DNA of 31,334 nucleotides from Gallionellaceae bacterium (GTDB lineage Bacteria > Pseudomonadota > Gammaproteobacteria > Burkholderiales > Gallionellaceae): NCBI GenBank assembly GCA_003445795.1, contig DMCN01000017.1:1-31334 (forward strand), given 5' to 3'. The notes beneath the pieces were generated by a model. That model ran no database searches and had not been told where the DNA came from. It was given only the letters and a program-made list of their open reading frames with translations. Numbering within the stretch: position 1 is the first letter of the stretch; every line of letters begins with the position of its first letter. The translations under genes were made by a program, and so were the position numbers. This document shows, one piece after another, positions 1-9,452 of this stretch.

Positions 1-109
1 AGCCGCCAAGAAACCGGCAGCGAAAAAAGCAGTAGCTAAAAAACCTGCCAAGAAAGCCGCGAAGAAGTCCGCTGCTCCTGCTGCAGGAAAAGGCATCCTC
101 GGCGCCTAA
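1..109 (+). CDS. Histone H1-like / AlgP-type Lys-Ala-rich DNA-binding protein, C-terminal end
   Basis: The gene enters from the left edge and only its last 35 residues are seen, read in the frame beginning at base 2 and ending with TAA at 107-109. The visible part is almost all Ala, Lys and Pro, with AAKKPAAKK-type and AKKPAKKAAKK-type repeats and the ending GKGILGA. Such tails are typical of bacterial histone H1-like proteins, which bind DNA through positive charge without a folded domain and compact the nucleoid. The N-terminal part is outside the window, so a HU-like or other domain fused upstream cannot be excluded. Downstream, a short inverted repeat (ACTCCG at 163-168, CGGAGT at 176-181) lacks a T-run and is not a convincing terminator. 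Confidence 0.75.
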   Translation, partial: AAKKPAAKKAVAKKPAKKAAKKSAAPAAGKGILGA

Positions 110-242
110 GCTTTGTAGATTGGGGCGGGCGCCGGGTTGGTTGCGTTTCGCCCTTTCTGCAAACTCCGTTTTGGGCGGAGTGGAGTCCGTTTGAACTAAG
201 TGTTTGTTGAGCCTCTTCAGCGAACCGTCCCCGCTTTTCCCT

Positions 243-248
243 TATAAT
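243..248 (+). promoter_or_regulatory. Candidate -10 box for the first RND operon
   Basis: A perfect TATAAT lies about 77 bases upstream of the adaptor start codon at 325. No recognisable TTGACA-like element lies 16-18 bases upstream of it, so this is only a suggestion of a sigma-70 promoter, perhaps one that needs an activator. Confidence 0.3.
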
Positions 249-324
249 TACACACACGCTAAACGTGGGTGCAATACGCATTTATATCGTTCCGGAACTC
301 GAAATGAACCTGACAGGTGGGTGC

Positions 325-1416
325 ATGATCGCAAGGAATCTCGGACTGTGTTGTCTGTCGGCATCACTGTTGCTGGTCGCGTGCGACAAGAAGACTGAAG
401 AGAAGAAGGCCGAGATATCGGGTGTTCCGGTGACGGTGGCGCAGAGCGAATCGCGCAAGATGGCATTGCTGGAAGAATCGGTCGGCGTGCTGGAAAGTCT
501 TGCCGATCCCGTCGTGTCTGCCGAAGTGGCCGGACGCGTCGCGGAAGTGCGCGCGGTGGCGGGTGCCGAGGTGAAAGCAGGACAAGTGCTGGCCGTGCTC
601 GATGGTCGCGATGCCGGTCTGTCGCGCCAGGCGGCTCAGGCCGAAGCAGGGCGTGTCGGCTCTTTGAGCGCCAACCAGACGCGCAATCTGGAGCGACTGA
701 AGCAATTGCGCGAGAAGAACTTCATCTCGCAGGCAGCGCTGGACGATGCCATCGCCCAGAATGCCGCGACCGAGAACCAGCTTTCCGGCGCCCGTGCCCA
801 ATTGGGCTTGGCTGAACGCACGCTGGGCAAGACCAATGTGCTGGCGCCGGTGGACGGGCGGGTCGAGAGGCAGATCGCCATTACCGGACAATACGTAAAA
901 GTGGGCGATCCGATGTTCCAGGTGGTGTCGCTGAAGAAACTGCGCGCACGTTTGCCCTTCCCCGAGACGCTATCCGGACTGGTTCAGCGCGGCATGCCGG
1001 TGCAGATCAGCGTGGCGGGCAGTGATGCGAAGCTGAACGGCAAGATCTCCGAGATACGCCCGATGGCGACCGCCAACAACCGCGCATTCGATGCTTTTGC
1101 GCTGTTCGACAATCCCGGCAACTGGCGTCCCGGTGCGACAGTCACCGCCACGGTCGTGCTGGAAGAACATGCGGACGCCGTCACCGTGCCGGAGCAAAGC
1201 GTGGTGCTGCGCCCGGCCGGCGAAGTGGTGTATGTGGTCGAAGCGGGGGTGGCGCGCCAGCGTGTGGTGCAGGTCGGCATCAATCAGGATGGCAGGGTCG
1301 AGATCACCGGCGGTTTGCAGGCGAATGAGACTGTGGTGGTGGACGGCGCCGGTTTCCTCACCGATGGCGCCAAAGTCGCAGTGAATGCCGCCCAGCCGCC
1401 CGGCGGCGTGCAGTGA
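325..1416 (+). CDS. RND efflux periplasmic adaptor (membrane fusion) lipoprotein
   Basis: This is the periplasmic adaptor of a tripartite RND pump, linking the inner-membrane permease encoded next to it to an outer-membrane channel. I chose the ATG at 325 because it follows an AGGTGG ribosome binding site (315-320) and opens a lipoprotein signal peptide with lipobox LVAC, placing the lipid-bearing Cys about residue 20; the ATG at 304 or GTG at 265 would only add residues before it. The mature protein begins with a charged stretch (DKKTEEKK). It then shows the usual order: a first half of the lipoyl-like barrel (residues about 60-95, motif AGAEVKAGQVLAVLDG), an alpha-helical hairpin (about 100-165), the second lipoyl half (APVDGRVERQIAITGQYV), a beta-barrel and a membrane-proximal domain. 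Length of about 363 residues is normal. The permease follows after 31 bases. Substrate is unknown. Confidence 0.9.
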   Translation: MIARNLGLCCLSASLLLVACDKKTEEKKAEISGVPVTVAQSESRKMALLEESVGVLESLADPVVSAEVAGRVAEVRAVAGAEVKAGQVLAVLDGRDAGLSRQAAQAEAGRVGSLSANQTRNLERLKQLREKNFISQAALDDAIAQNAATENQLSGARAQLGLAERTLGKTNVLAPVDGRVERQIAITGQYVKVGDPMFQVVSLKKLRARLPFPETLSGLVQRGMPVQISVAGSDAKLNGKISEIRPMATANNRAFDAFALFDNPGNWRPGATVTATVVLEEHADAVTVPEQSVVLRPAGEVVYVVEAGVARQRVVQVGINQDGRVEITGGLQANETVVVDGAGFLTDGAKVAVNAAQPPGGVQ

Positions 1417-1447
1417 TCTCCGGGCCCCGCCACGAAAATATCCGGAC

Positions 1448-4400
1448 ATGAACCTGCCTGAGTTATCCATCAAACGTCACGTCTTTGCCGTGATGCTGAG
1501 CGCCGCGCTGATGCTGTTCGGCCTGATCTCGTACCAGCGCGTCGGCGTCGACCAGTTCCCCAAGGTCGATTTCCCCATCATCACCGTGACCACCACGCTG
1601 CGCGGCGCCAATCCCGAGAACGTGGATATGAGCCTCACCAGCGTGATCGAGAGCGCCATCAACAGCGTGCCCGGCATCGAACATGTGCAATCGACCTCGT
1701 CGCCCGGCGTATCCGTGGTGGTCATCACCTTCAGTCTGGAAAAGAACGTCGATATCGCCTTTAACGAGGTGCAGTCCAAGATCAGCCAGGTGTTGCGCCG
1801 CCTGCCCAAGGATGCCGATGCGCCGGTGGTGGCGAAGATGGATACCGGCGCCAATGCCGTGTTCTGGGTCATGTTGCAGGGCGACCGCACCGTGCAGCAA
1901 CTCAACCAGTACGCTGCCAACGTCATCAAGAAAAAGCTGGAGAGCATCAACGGCGTCGGCGAAGTCCGCATCGGCGGCCGGCGCGACCATACCATCCGCA
2001 TCCATGCCGATCCGGTGCGCATGGCCTCGCTGGGCATCACCGCGCAGGACATTTCGGTTGCTTTCAGCCGCGAGCACCTGCAGATGCCGGGCGGCTTTCT
2101 GGTCGGCAACTTCAACGAGTTTTTGTTGCGCCTCGATCTGGAGTTCCACAGCATAAAAGAACTCAAGCGCATGATCGTGACCTATCGCGACGGTGCGCCG
2201 GTGCGACTGCAGGACATCGCCCGCATCGAGGACGGACTTGCCGATTATCGCCAGATGGTTCGCTTCAACGGCGAACCGGGCGTGGGTATCGGCATCGTCA
2301 AGGTGTCCGGTTCGAACACGGTCGAGGTGATCGACGCGGTCAAGAAGCGCCTGCAGAATGACATCATCCCCAGTCTGCCGCCGGGCATAACATTGAAGAC
2401 CGCGTCCGACGATTCCACCTTCATCAAGGAGATGATCAATTCGCTGCGCGAACACCTGCTCGAAGGGACCTTGCTGGCGGCCATCGTGGTGTGGGTGTTC
2501 CTGCGCAGCGTGCGCTCCACCATCATCATCTCCGTGGCCATCCCGGTGTCGCTGCTGGGCGCGATCGCTGCACTGTATTTCCTCGGCTTCACTTTGAATT
2601 CGATGACGCTGCTCGGCCTGCTGCTGCTGGTTGGCGTGGTGGTGGACGATTCCATCGTCGTATTGGAGAACATCTTCCGGCACCGCGAGGAGATCGATCC
2701 CGACCCGATCAAAGCCGCCGTCAACGGCAGCAACGAGGTGGTATTCGCGGTGATGGCCGCCTCGCTGGCGCTGGTGTCCATCTTCGCGCCGGTCATCTTC
2801 ATGAGCGGCATCATCGGCATGTTCTTCAAGTCGTTCGCGGTGGTGGTGACGGTGGGCGTGCTGGTGTCGCTGTTCGTCTCGCTCACGCTCACTCCCATGC
2901 TGTGTTCGCGCTTTCTTAATGTGGACAAAAAACACGGCAAGGTCTATTACATGCTGGACGGCATGTTCCATCGGCTCGATGACTTCTATCGCCGCGCGCT
3001 GGAATGGGCGTTGCGGCACCGCTGGAAAGTGGTGCTGGTGACCATGCTGATTGTGCTTTCCAGCGGTTTCTTCTTTGCCAAGGTGGGTAAAGGCTTCATG
3101 CCGGACGAAGACCAGAGCGGTTTCCGCGTCAATGCGAAAGTGCCGCTGGGTTCCTCCATCGATTACACCAAAGGGCGGCTGATCGAGGTCGAGAAAGTGC
3201 TGGCAAGACACAAGGAGATCACCGGCATGTTCAGCGGCATCGGTCTGGGCACCTCTGGACAGGTCAACCAGGCATTCGTCAACGTGAAGATGCTGCCGCG
3301 CAACGAGCGTGATATCCGCCAGCAGGAGCTGATGGCGCAGTTGCGCAAGGAGTTGGCAGTGATTCCCGGCGTCAGGGCATTTCCTTCGCCGACCGCACGC
3401 GTCGGCGGACAACGCGGTGAACCGCTGCAATTCGTGCTGACCGGTTCCAATCTGGCCGAGGTAGGCAGGCTGTCCGGCGAACTGCAAAGCAAACTCCTCA
3501 AGGAAGCGCCGGGTCTGGGACGCGTCGACCTCGACATGCAGCTCGACCTGCCGGTGCTCATCTTCCGCGTGAACCGCGACAAGGCCGCTGCGCTCGGCCT
3601 GTCGGTGCAGGATGTGGCAACGGCGATCAACATCATGAGCGGCGGCGTGGATGTGGCGCAATACAACGACGAGCCGGGCGACGGCCAGCGTTACTACATC
3701 CGTATCAAGGCCGGCGAGGGTGCGATCAGCAAGCCCGCCGATCTGCGCCGACTATATATACGCGCCAAAGACGGCAGCATGGTGCGGCTGGATAACGTCG
3801 CGACTTTCGAGCAGAAGCTGGGTGCGGCGGTGGTGGGCCGCTACGACCTGCAATATTCGGCCACCTTCTATTCCTCGCCGACCATCCCGCTGGGCGAGGC
3901 GACGCAGAAGCTGCAGCAGATCTCCGATGCGCTGCTGCCCGCCGGTTACCAGATCAAGCTCACCGGCCAGGCCGCCGAGTTCGGCAAGACGGTGGGCTAC
4001 ATGCTGTTCGCTTTCGGTCTGGCGATCATCCTGCTCTACATGGTGCTGGCCAGCCAGTTCAACTCCTTCGTGCAGCCCTTTATCATCATGATGGCGCAGC
4101 CACTGGCCATCATCGGCGGTATCGTGGCGCTGTGGTTGACCGGCACCACGCTCAACATCTATTCGATGATTGGCCTGGTGCTGCTGGTGGGACTGGTGGC
4201 AAAGAACTCCATCCTGTTGATCGACCTGACCAACCAGCGGCGCGAGCAGGGTATGGGTGTCGCCGAGGCCCTGCTCGATGCCTGCCCGACGCGGATGCGG
4301 CCGGTGCTGATGACATCCGCCACCATCATTCTGGCATTGTCTCCGGCGGCGCTGGGCTTCGGTGCCGGGGCCGAGACCAACGGCCCCCTGTCCATCGCGG

Positions 4401-4513
4401 TGATCGGCGGCATGGTCTCATCCACCCTGCTCACGCTGGTGGTGGTACCTGCGGTGTATTCGCTGGTGGAAGGCGGCTTGCGGCGCTGGGCGGAGCGTAC
4501 TGCCCGGGGCTGA
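1448..4513 (+). CDS. RND efflux permease, HAE-1/AcrB type
   Basis: This is the proton-driven inner-membrane pump of the first RND system, about 1021 residues, the family's usual length. The start at 1448 (MNLPELSIKRHVF) gives the canonical short cytoplasmic N-terminus before TM1; an in-frame ATG at 1385 lies inside the adaptor gene and is less likely. Key features are visible: the TM4 motif GVVVDDSIVVLEN with the paired aspartates at about residues 400-401 that carry protons in AcrB, the TM10 motif GLVAKNSILLIDL with the matching lysine, and RPVLMTS with the conserved arginine. Two large periplasmic loops follow TM1 and TM7. It is probably translated with the adaptor 31 bases upstream. The stop codon ends one base before the stop of the convergent HDOD gene, leaving no room for an intergenic terminator. 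Drug, solvent or metabolite export is likely; the substrate cannot be read from sequence. Confidence 0.93.
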   Translation: MNLPELSIKRHVFAVMLSAALMLFGLISYQRVGVDQFPKVDFPIITVTTTLRGANPENVDMSLTSVIESAINSVPGIEHVQSTSSPGVSVVVITFSLEKNVDIAFNEVQSKISQVLRRLPKDADAPVVAKMDTGANAVFWVMLQGDRTVQQLNQYAANVIKKKLESINGVGEVRIGGRRDHTIRIHADPVRMASLGITAQDISVAFSREHLQMPGGFLVGNFNEFLLRLDLEFHSIKELKRMIVTYRDGAPVRLQDIARIEDGLADYRQMVRFNGEPGVGIGIVKVSGSNTVEVIDAVKKRLQNDIIPSLPPGITLKTASDDSTFIKEMINSLREHLLEGTLLAAIVVWVFLRSVRSTIIISVAIPVSLLGAIAALYFLGFTLNSMTLLGLLLLVGVVVDDSIVVLENIFRHREEIDPDPIKAAVNGSNEVVFAVMAASLALVSIFAPVIFMSGIIGMFFKSFAVVVTVGVLVSLFVSLTLTPMLCSRFLNVDKKHGKVYYMLDGMFHRLDDFYRRALEWALRHRWKVVLVTMLIVLSSGFFFAKVGKGFMPDEDQSGFRVNAKVPLGSSIDYTKGRLIEVEKVLARHKEITGMFSGIGLGTSGQVNQAFVNVKMLPRNERDIRQQELMAQLRKELAVIPGVRAFPSPTARVGGQRGEPLQFVLTGSNLAEVGRLSGELQSKLLKEAPGLGRVDLDMQLDLPVLIFRVNRDKAAALGLSVQDVATAINIMSGGVDVAQYNDEPGDGQRYYIRIKAGEGAISKPADLRRLYIRAKDGSMVRLDNVATFEQKLGAAVVGRYDLQYSATFYSSPTIPLGEATQKLQQISDALLPAGYQIKLTGQAAEFGKTVGYMLFAFGLAIILLYMVLASQFNSFVQPFIIMMAQPLAIIGGIVALWLTGTTLNIYSMIGLVLLVGLVAKNSILLIDLTNQRREQGMGVAEALLDACPTRMRPVLMTSATIILALSPAALGFGAGAETNGPLSIAVIGGMVSSTLLTLVVVPAVYSLVEGGLRRWAERTARG

Positions 4514-4514
4514 T

Positions 4515-5387
4515 TCACTCGGCTGAGCTGAGGATCTGTTGAGCTTCCGAATACAGGAACGACAGGTCTTCGTCGTCGAGTTTGAGCGTGCGCAAGGAGG
4601 CTGCGCCGAGTTTGGGCCATTCCCGGGTCATATCCAGACCCAGCTGCTCCTGCACGATATGCTCGGCGAGTTGTGTGGTGGCGATGAACAGGCGGCTGTT
4701 CTGCGGCAAGTCGGATCCCGATGCCAGTGCTTTTACCTGATGGTGGTGACGGACGGCGATATACATATCCTCCGGCAGCCACCATTTCTGCGCAAGCGCG
4801 CAGCCGACCACGGCGTGGTTGGTCTGCACCAGCGCTTCTTCGCGTGCCGTGAATTCCATTTCTGCGTCCAGGTTCGCCGCACCCAGTACATCCTTGTAGT
4901 TCGGAAAGCGCCCGATCAGCACCGGGATGCCGCAATCGTGGAACAGGCCGTAGGTATAGGCATCGTCGGCATTCAATCCGGGAATATCCAGCCTGGCCGC
5001 CAGCCAGGCGCACAACCGCGCCGTGCGCGCGGAGGCTTCCCAGAACCGCACCATGCTGGGGGAATTCGGGAATGCCTTGCGCAGGATGATGCCGGCGATG
5101 GTGTGGCTGGCGATCCGGAGGCCGAGTATCGACAGCGCATCATGTACCGAGCGCGCTCTTTGCGGGCGGATGAAGAAAGGCGAGTTCGTGGTCTTGAGCA
5201 AGCCGGCAGCGAGCGCGACATCGGCGCTGATCAGGTCGGTCAGCTTGTTGAAGTCGGGCTCATCTTTGCCCGTCTCCGCTATGATACGAATCAGGATCTC
5301 CGGACACGGCGGAATCTCGATCTCCAGCAGCGAGTGCTCAAGTTGCGGATCGGTTTTCGCGTGATACTGCGGCTGTTCGTCGGTCAT
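4515..5387 (-). CDS. HDOD domain signalling protein
   Basis: This is a cytoplasmic single-domain HDOD protein of 290 residues. The family is related to HD phosphohydrolases and acts in signalling in chemotaxis, c-di-GMP and stress circuits, often as a non-catalytic scaffold. The start at 5387 (MTDEQPQ) is chosen because the longer frame upstream runs through the divergent promoter region and has an atypical composition. The HDOD core starts near residue 20 (IPPCPEILIRII), with ISADVALAAGLLKTTNSPFF, then a helical part with FHDCGIPVLIG holding the His-Asp pair at about 150-151, and a late HHH cluster (VRHHHQVKAL). It is convergent with the RND permease (1-base gap) and divergent from the GGDEF-EAL gene (188 bases). 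No output domain is attached. The partner protein and any enzymatic activity are unknown. Confidence 0.88.
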   Translation of the reverse strand: MTDEQPQYHAKTDPQLEHSLLEIEIPPCPEILIRIIAETGKDEPDFNKLTDLISADVALAAGLLKTTNSPFFIRPQRARSVHDALSILGLRIASHTIAGIILRKAFPNSPSMVRFWEASARTARLCAWLAARLDIPGLNADDAYTYGLFHDCGIPVLIGRFPNYKDVLGAANLDAEMEFTAREEALVQTNHAVVGCALAQKWWLPEDMYIAVRHHHQVKALASGSDLPQNSRLFIATTQLAEHIVQEQLGLDMTREWPKLGAASLRTLKLDDEDLSFLYSEAQQILSSAE

Positions 5388-5575
5388 GTGCGTCTCGAGT
5401 GCGTGATAATATTGCCGCCGATATGAATGTTGGGCTGCGCACAGAGGAAAATAGCACAAGCGGTGATCGGATGGCTATGTTTTCCGGAGTGCGGACAATA
5501 AACGAATGTTCACGCCGCCCTGGGGCGGTACAAGACACCGGCAATTGTTTGCCGTCCCGGATGGGGGCCACTTCG

Positions 5576-7297
5576 ATGAAGGAAACACCTGCAGGATCCG
5601 CGTTGCTTGATTCCGAGAAGATGCTGTTTCAGGCGATACTGGACAATGCCCCGATGGGAATATGGTTCCTCGGGCTTGACGGTCGCATGCAATTCGTCAA
5701 CAAAACCTTCTGCACAGCGCTGGGTGTTTCGGAAGACGTCTTCCTTGCCGCAAAGTGTTATGTCGATGTCATGCCGCCTAACGTCACGGCCGGCCTCCTC
5801 CGTTCCGATGTGGAATGCCTGACCCAGAATGGCCCGCACCAGTCGCTCGAGTGGCTCCCCTTCGTGGACGGAAAAGATCATCTGATGGAGATCACCAAGA
5901 TCAAAGTTCTGGACAAGGACGGTCTGCCGATGGGCTTGATCGGTCTGGCGACAGATGTCACGCAGCTCAAGCAGCACGCCAAGCAACTGGAACACATCGC
6001 TCACTTTGATGCCTTGACCGATGTCCCGAATCGCGTGCTGTTCGCCGACCGATTGCGGCAGGCGTTGGCGCACAGCAAACGCGAAAACAGCATTCTGGCG
6101 GTCTGTTATCTCGATCTGGATGGGTTCAAAGTCATCAACGATACGATGGGACATGAATCAGGCGACCGCGTGCTGATCGAGGTGACCAAGCGTATCAAGG
6201 CCATCATTCGGGTCGATGACACCGTGGCCCGTCTGGGAGGCGACGAATTTGCCGTATTGCTTCAGGGTTTGCACGCGACCGAAGAATGCTCGACCAGTCT
6301 GAACCGGTTGCTGGAGGCGATCGGCCAGCCGATCGAGATCAAGGGCAAACTGTTCGAGGTCAGCGCCAGCATCGGCGTCGCGCTATATCCCGGTGACGAT
6401 TACGATGCCGACACCCTATTGCGCCATGCCGACCAGGCGATGTACAGCGCCAAGCAGTCCGGCAAGAATCGCTACCATCTATATGATGCGGCGAGCGATC
6501 GACGTACCCGCACGCATCACGAATTCCTGAAACGGCTCGCGGTCGCGCTGGTGCGCGGCGAGTTCGAACTCTATTACCAGCCCAAAGTGGATATGTGTAC
6601 ACGCCGCTTCGTGGGGGCGGAGGCGTTGATCCGTTGGAATCACCCGGAACGCGGTGTGCTCGCGCCTGCTGAATTTCTGCAGGCGGTGGAAGGGACGACG
6701 CTGGAGGTTGAACTGGGCGACTGGGTCATCGCGACGGCGCTCAAGCAGCTGGAGTCATGGCACAAAGCCGGACTGTCGCTGGAACTCAGCATCAATATCT
6801 CGGCGCGTCATTTGCAGTCGACCGACTTCGCCTGGAAGCTGAAGCGCAAACTGCTGCGTCATCCGCCCCTGCCGAAAGGCTGTCTGCAAGTCGAAATCCT
6901 GGAAACAGCCGCACTCGGTGACATTCCCAGAGTCAGCGAAACCATAGAACGCTGCAACAAGATCGGCGTCGGTTTCGCGCTGGACGATTTTGGAACCGGC
7001 TATTCATCGCTGTCCTATCTGGGCAGGCTGCCGGTCGACACGCTCAAGATCGACCAGTCATTCGTACGCGACATGCTTTTCGACAAAGGCGACAAAGCCA
7101 TCGTGCAGGGCGTCATTGCGCTGGCCAAAGCCTTCGATCGACGCACGGTGGCAGAAGGCATAGAGACGGAAGAGCTGTTCCACGCGCTGGTGGCGATGGG
7201 TTGCGAGTACGGACAGGGTTACGGGATCGCACGCCCGATGCCGGCAGAGGAACTGCCCGCATGGCTGGAAAAGTGGAACAGCGCGCCGTTCCGCTGA
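5576..7297 (+). CDS. PAS-GGDEF-EAL cyclic-di-GMP turnover protein
   Basis: This is a cytoplasmic regulator of about 573 residues that can in principle both make and degrade c-di-GMP. It has an N-terminal PAS domain (about residues 12-130, AILDNAPMGIWFLGLDGRMQ to GLATDVTQ). A GGDEF domain follows, with DALTDVPNR, an intact GGDEF at 221-225 and an inhibitory RxxD site (RVDD) five residues before it. The C-terminal EAL domain has the EAL motif at about 349-351 (AEALIRW), DDFGTGYSSL, LKIDQSF and TVAEGIET. All signature catalytic motifs look intact. The start is uncertain: the frame is open from 5399, and 5561 or 5477 are alternatives. I prefer 5576 because a G-rich element lies 8 bases upstream and PAS begins just after it. 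No membrane segments are visible. It is divergent from the HDOD gene and convergent with mgtE (4-base gap). Confidence 0.9.
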   Translation: MKETPAGSALLDSEKMLFQAILDNAPMGIWFLGLDGRMQFVNKTFCTALGVSEDVFLAAKCYVDVMPPNVTAGLLRSDVECLTQNGPHQSLEWLPFVDGKDHLMEITKIKVLDKDGLPMGLIGLATDVTQLKQHAKQLEHIAHFDALTDVPNRVLFADRLRQALAHSKRENSILAVCYLDLDGFKVINDTMGHESGDRVLIEVTKRIKAIIRVDDTVARLGGDEFAVLLQGLHATEECSTSLNRLLEAIGQPIEIKGKLFEVSASIGVALYPGDDYDADTLLRHADQAMYSAKQSGKNRYHLYDAASDRRTRTHHEFLKRLAVALVRGEFELYYQPKVDMCTRRFVGAEALIRWNHPERGVLAPAEFLQAVEGTTLEVELGDWVIATALKQLESWHKAGLSLELSINISARHLQSTDFAWKLKRKLLRHPPLPKGCLQVEILETAALGDIPRVSETIERCNKIGVGFALDDFGTGYSSLSYLGRLPVDTLKIDQSFVRDMLFDKGDKAIVQGVIALAKAFDRRTVAEGIETEELFHALVAMGCEYGQGYGIARPMPAEELPAWLEKWNSAPFR

Positions 7298-7301
7298 TCC
7301 G

Positions 7302-8753
7302 CTAGACCAGAAAGATCGTCGCCAGACCGAGGAAGATGAAGAAGCCGCCGCTGTCGGTGATGGCGGTCAGCATGACGCTGGCGCCGATGGCGGGATCGCG
7401 GCCAAGACGCTGCATCAGCAGCGGGATGCCGATGCCCACCAGTGCGCCCAGCACGAGGTTTAGCATCATCGCGCTGGTCATCACCAGACCCAGCGGCACG
7501 CTGCGGTAGAGGAAGTAGGCAAACAGTCCGGCGATGCCGCCCCACACCAGCCCGTTCAATCCGCTGATTGCCAGCTCCTTGTACATCAGGCGTTTTGCGT
7601 TGGCCTGCGTGATTTGACCCAGCGCGAGCGAGCGGATGATGATGGTGGTGGTCTGGTTGGCCGAGTTGCCCGCGATGCCCGCGACGATCGGCATCAGCGT
7701 GGCCAGCGCGACGAACTGTACGATGGTGTCCTCGAACTCGCCGATCACGCGCGAGGCGAAGAAGGCGGTGCAGAGATTCAGCGCCAGCCAGACCCAGCGG
7801 TTCTGCGCCGATTTCCACACGGAAGCGAAGATATCCTCCTCCTCGCGCAGACCGGCCTGGTTCAGCAGGTCGGTCTCTGATTCGGAACGGATGAAGTCCA
7901 GCACCACGTTCACCGTCACACGTCCCACCAGCTTGCCGTCCTCGTCCACTACCGGCGCGGACACCAGGTCGTAGCGCTCGAACGCCTGCGCCGCCTGGTC
8001 GGCTTTCTCATCGGGGTTGAGCTTGATGGTCTCGGTCAGCATCAGCTTGCCGACCTCGACTTCAGGTTCGTTGACCACGATCAGATTGATCGGCAGCACG
8101 CCCTTGAAGCGGTCGTCGCGGTCAACCACGAACACCTGGTCGGTGTGGTCGGGCAGTTCGTCGAAACGGCGCAGGTAGCGCGTCACCACTTCCAATGTCA
8201 CATCCTCGCGCACATGCACCATGCTGAAATCCATCAGCGCGCCTACCGAATCTTCCGGATACGACATCGCCGCGCGCAACTGCTCGCGCTCCTCGATGGA
8301 GAGCGACTTGAACACGTCGCGCATCACGTTCTGCGGCAGGTCGGGGGCGAGGTCGGCGATCTCGTCGGTGTCGAGCTGTTCCGTCGCTTCCACCAGCTCG
8401 TCGCGGCTCATGGTGGCGATCAGCGATTCGCGCACCGCATCCGACACTTCGATCAGAATGTCGCCGTCGCGGTCTGCCTTCACCAGCTCCCACACCATCA
8501 GGCGCTGGTCTATCGGCAGGGCTTCGAGGATGTAGGCGATATCGGAGGAGTGTAATTCGTCCAGTTTCTCGCGCAGCTCGGCGAGATGGCGCTTGTGCAC
8601 CATCTTGTCGAGCAACTCATGGCGCTCGTCGCGCGGCAATTCCTGCCGGTGCGTCACCGTCTCCACCAATGCCTGCTTCTCCAGCAGGTGTTGCACCTGT
8701 TGGAGATGTTCCTGCACGTTCTCGGTGTAGTGGTGTTCGCGGGCTTCGGTCAT
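7302..8753 (-). CDS. mgtE: Magnesium channel/transporter MgtE
   Basis: This is an inner-membrane Mg2+ channel gated by cytoplasmic Mg2+, 483 residues, standard length. The start at 8753 (MTEAREHHY) has AGGGA seven bases upstream. In order: an N-terminal helical MgtE domain (about 45-170) with LHSSDIAYILEALP and the hallmark YPEDSVGALM; two CBS domains (about 175-300), including APVVDEDGKLVGRVT; a connecting helix; then five membrane segments with the pore-region motifs PIVAGIAGNSANQTTT and LTAITDSGGFFIFLGLA. Many homologues have GN.G.QT where this one has GNSANQT. I saw no Mg2+-sensing riboswitch-like structure upstream; the divergent gap of 173 bases to the thioredoxin-like gene must hold both promoters. 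The gene ends 4 bases from the convergent GGDEF-EAL stop. Confidence 0.93.
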   Translation of the reverse strand: MTEAREHHYTENVQEHLQQVQHLLEKQALVETVTHRQELPRDERHELLDKMVHKRHLAELREKLDELHSSDIAYILEALPIDQRLMVWELVKADRDGDILIEVSDAVRESLIATMSRDELVEATEQLDTDEIADLAPDLPQNVMRDVFKSLSIEEREQLRAAMSYPEDSVGALMDFSMVHVREDVTLEVVTRYLRRFDELPDHTDQVFVVDRDDRFKGVLPINLIVVNEPEVEVGKLMLTETIKLNPDEKADQAAQAFERYDLVSAPVVDEDGKLVGRVTVNVVLDFIRSESETDLLNQAGLREEEDIFASVWKSAQNRWVWLALNLCTAFFASRVIGEFEDTIVQFVALATLMPIVAGIAGNSANQTTTIIIRSLALGQITQANAKRLMYKELAISGLNGLVWGGIAGLFAYFLYRSVPLGLVMTSAMMLNLVLGALVGIGIPLLMQRLGRDPAIGASVMLTAITDSGGFFIFLGLATIFLV

Positions 8754-8926
8754 GGTTGCGTCCCTGAAGATGGCGCGTATTGTAAATAAATTGGCTGGCG
8801 GACGTGGAAGAATCTCGGCCCGGCGGGCATGTTTCGAGCGTCGGGAATACCTGCTGCAAGAGAGGATATCGGGACGCGGCTGTGTCAGAATCCGCACTCC
8901 ACAACAGTACACTTCCGGCCAGGAAA

Positions 8927-9445
8927 ATGACGAAGGAAACCAGCCCAAAACCGCGCAGATCCAGATGGCGCAGCGTCGCCATCGAGGTGCTGCTGCTCAT
9001 CGTGGTCGTCACGGTCATCCGCCTCTGGCAGCAGCGCGACATGGTCAGCGGCGCGGCACCCGCACTGCAGGGCGCCACCCTCGCCGGGCAGCACTACAAG
9101 CTGCCTGCGCGACCGGAGCGCCCGGTGCTTGTTCACTTCTGGGCGACCTGGTGTCCGGTATGCCGTGCCGAGCAGGACAGCATCTCCGGCATCGCGCGCG
9201 ATAGCGATGTCATCTCCGTCGCCATGCAGAGCGGCAAGGCGGAGGAGGTGGCCGCCTATGTGAAAGAAAAAGGGATCGACTTCCCGGTGCTGAACGATGC
9301 CGACGGCAGCATCTCGAACACCTGGGGCGTGCATGCCGTGCCCGCGAGTTTCATCATCGCGCCGGACGGGCAGATCCAGTTCGTCGAGGTCGGCTATACC
9401 ACCGAGATCGGGCTCAGGCTGCGGCTGTGGTGGGCGGGAAGCTGA
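8927..9445 (+). CDS. Membrane-anchored thioredoxin-like disulfide oxidoreductase (TlpA/ScsD type)
   Basis: This is a periplasm-facing thiol-disulfide protein of 172 residues. The start at 8927 (MTKETSPKPRR) follows AGGA in GGCCAGGAAA and gives a positively charged N-terminus before one membrane anchor (about residues 18-34, IEVLLLIVVVTVIRLW). The thioredoxin fold follows, with the active site WATWCPVC (Cys at about 76 and 79), then DSDVISVAMQ, and the cis-proline loop HAVPASFIIAPDGQI. The CPVC active site and short TlpA-like layout resemble ScsD and similar proteins involved in copper tolerance or disulfide reduction; CcmG-like cytochrome c maturation proteins are an alternative, but no ccm genes are present. 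It stands alone, divergent from mgtE, and its stop lies 7 bases from the stop of the convergent ABC permease gene. Confidence 0.85.
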   Translation: MTKETSPKPRRSRWRSVAIEVLLLIVVVTVIRLWQQRDMVSGAAPALQGATLAGQHYKLPARPERPVLVHFWATWCPVCRAEQDSISGIARDSDVISVAMQSGKAEEVAAYVKEKGIDFPVLNDADGSISNTWGVHAVPASFIIAPDGQIQFVEVGYTTEIGLRLRLWWAGS

Positions 9446-9452
9446 GCCATCG

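Noticed and set aside
163..181. Inverted repeat ACTCCG / CGGAGT after the H1-like gene
   Set aside because: Only a 6-bp stem and no T-run on either strand; not convincing as a terminator, and not near a promoter element.
1463..3661. Open frame of about 730 codons on the minus strand opposite the first RND permease
   Set aside because: It is antisense to a clearly conserved RND gene, its product is unusually rich in His, Gln, Asp and Arg without any domain, and such long antisense frames are common in high-GC coding DNA.
8754..8926. Possible Mg2+ riboswitch upstream of mgtE
   Set aside because: The leader to mgtE seems too short (a TACAAT-like -10 would give fewer than 25 bases) and no multi-helix conserved structure is visible.
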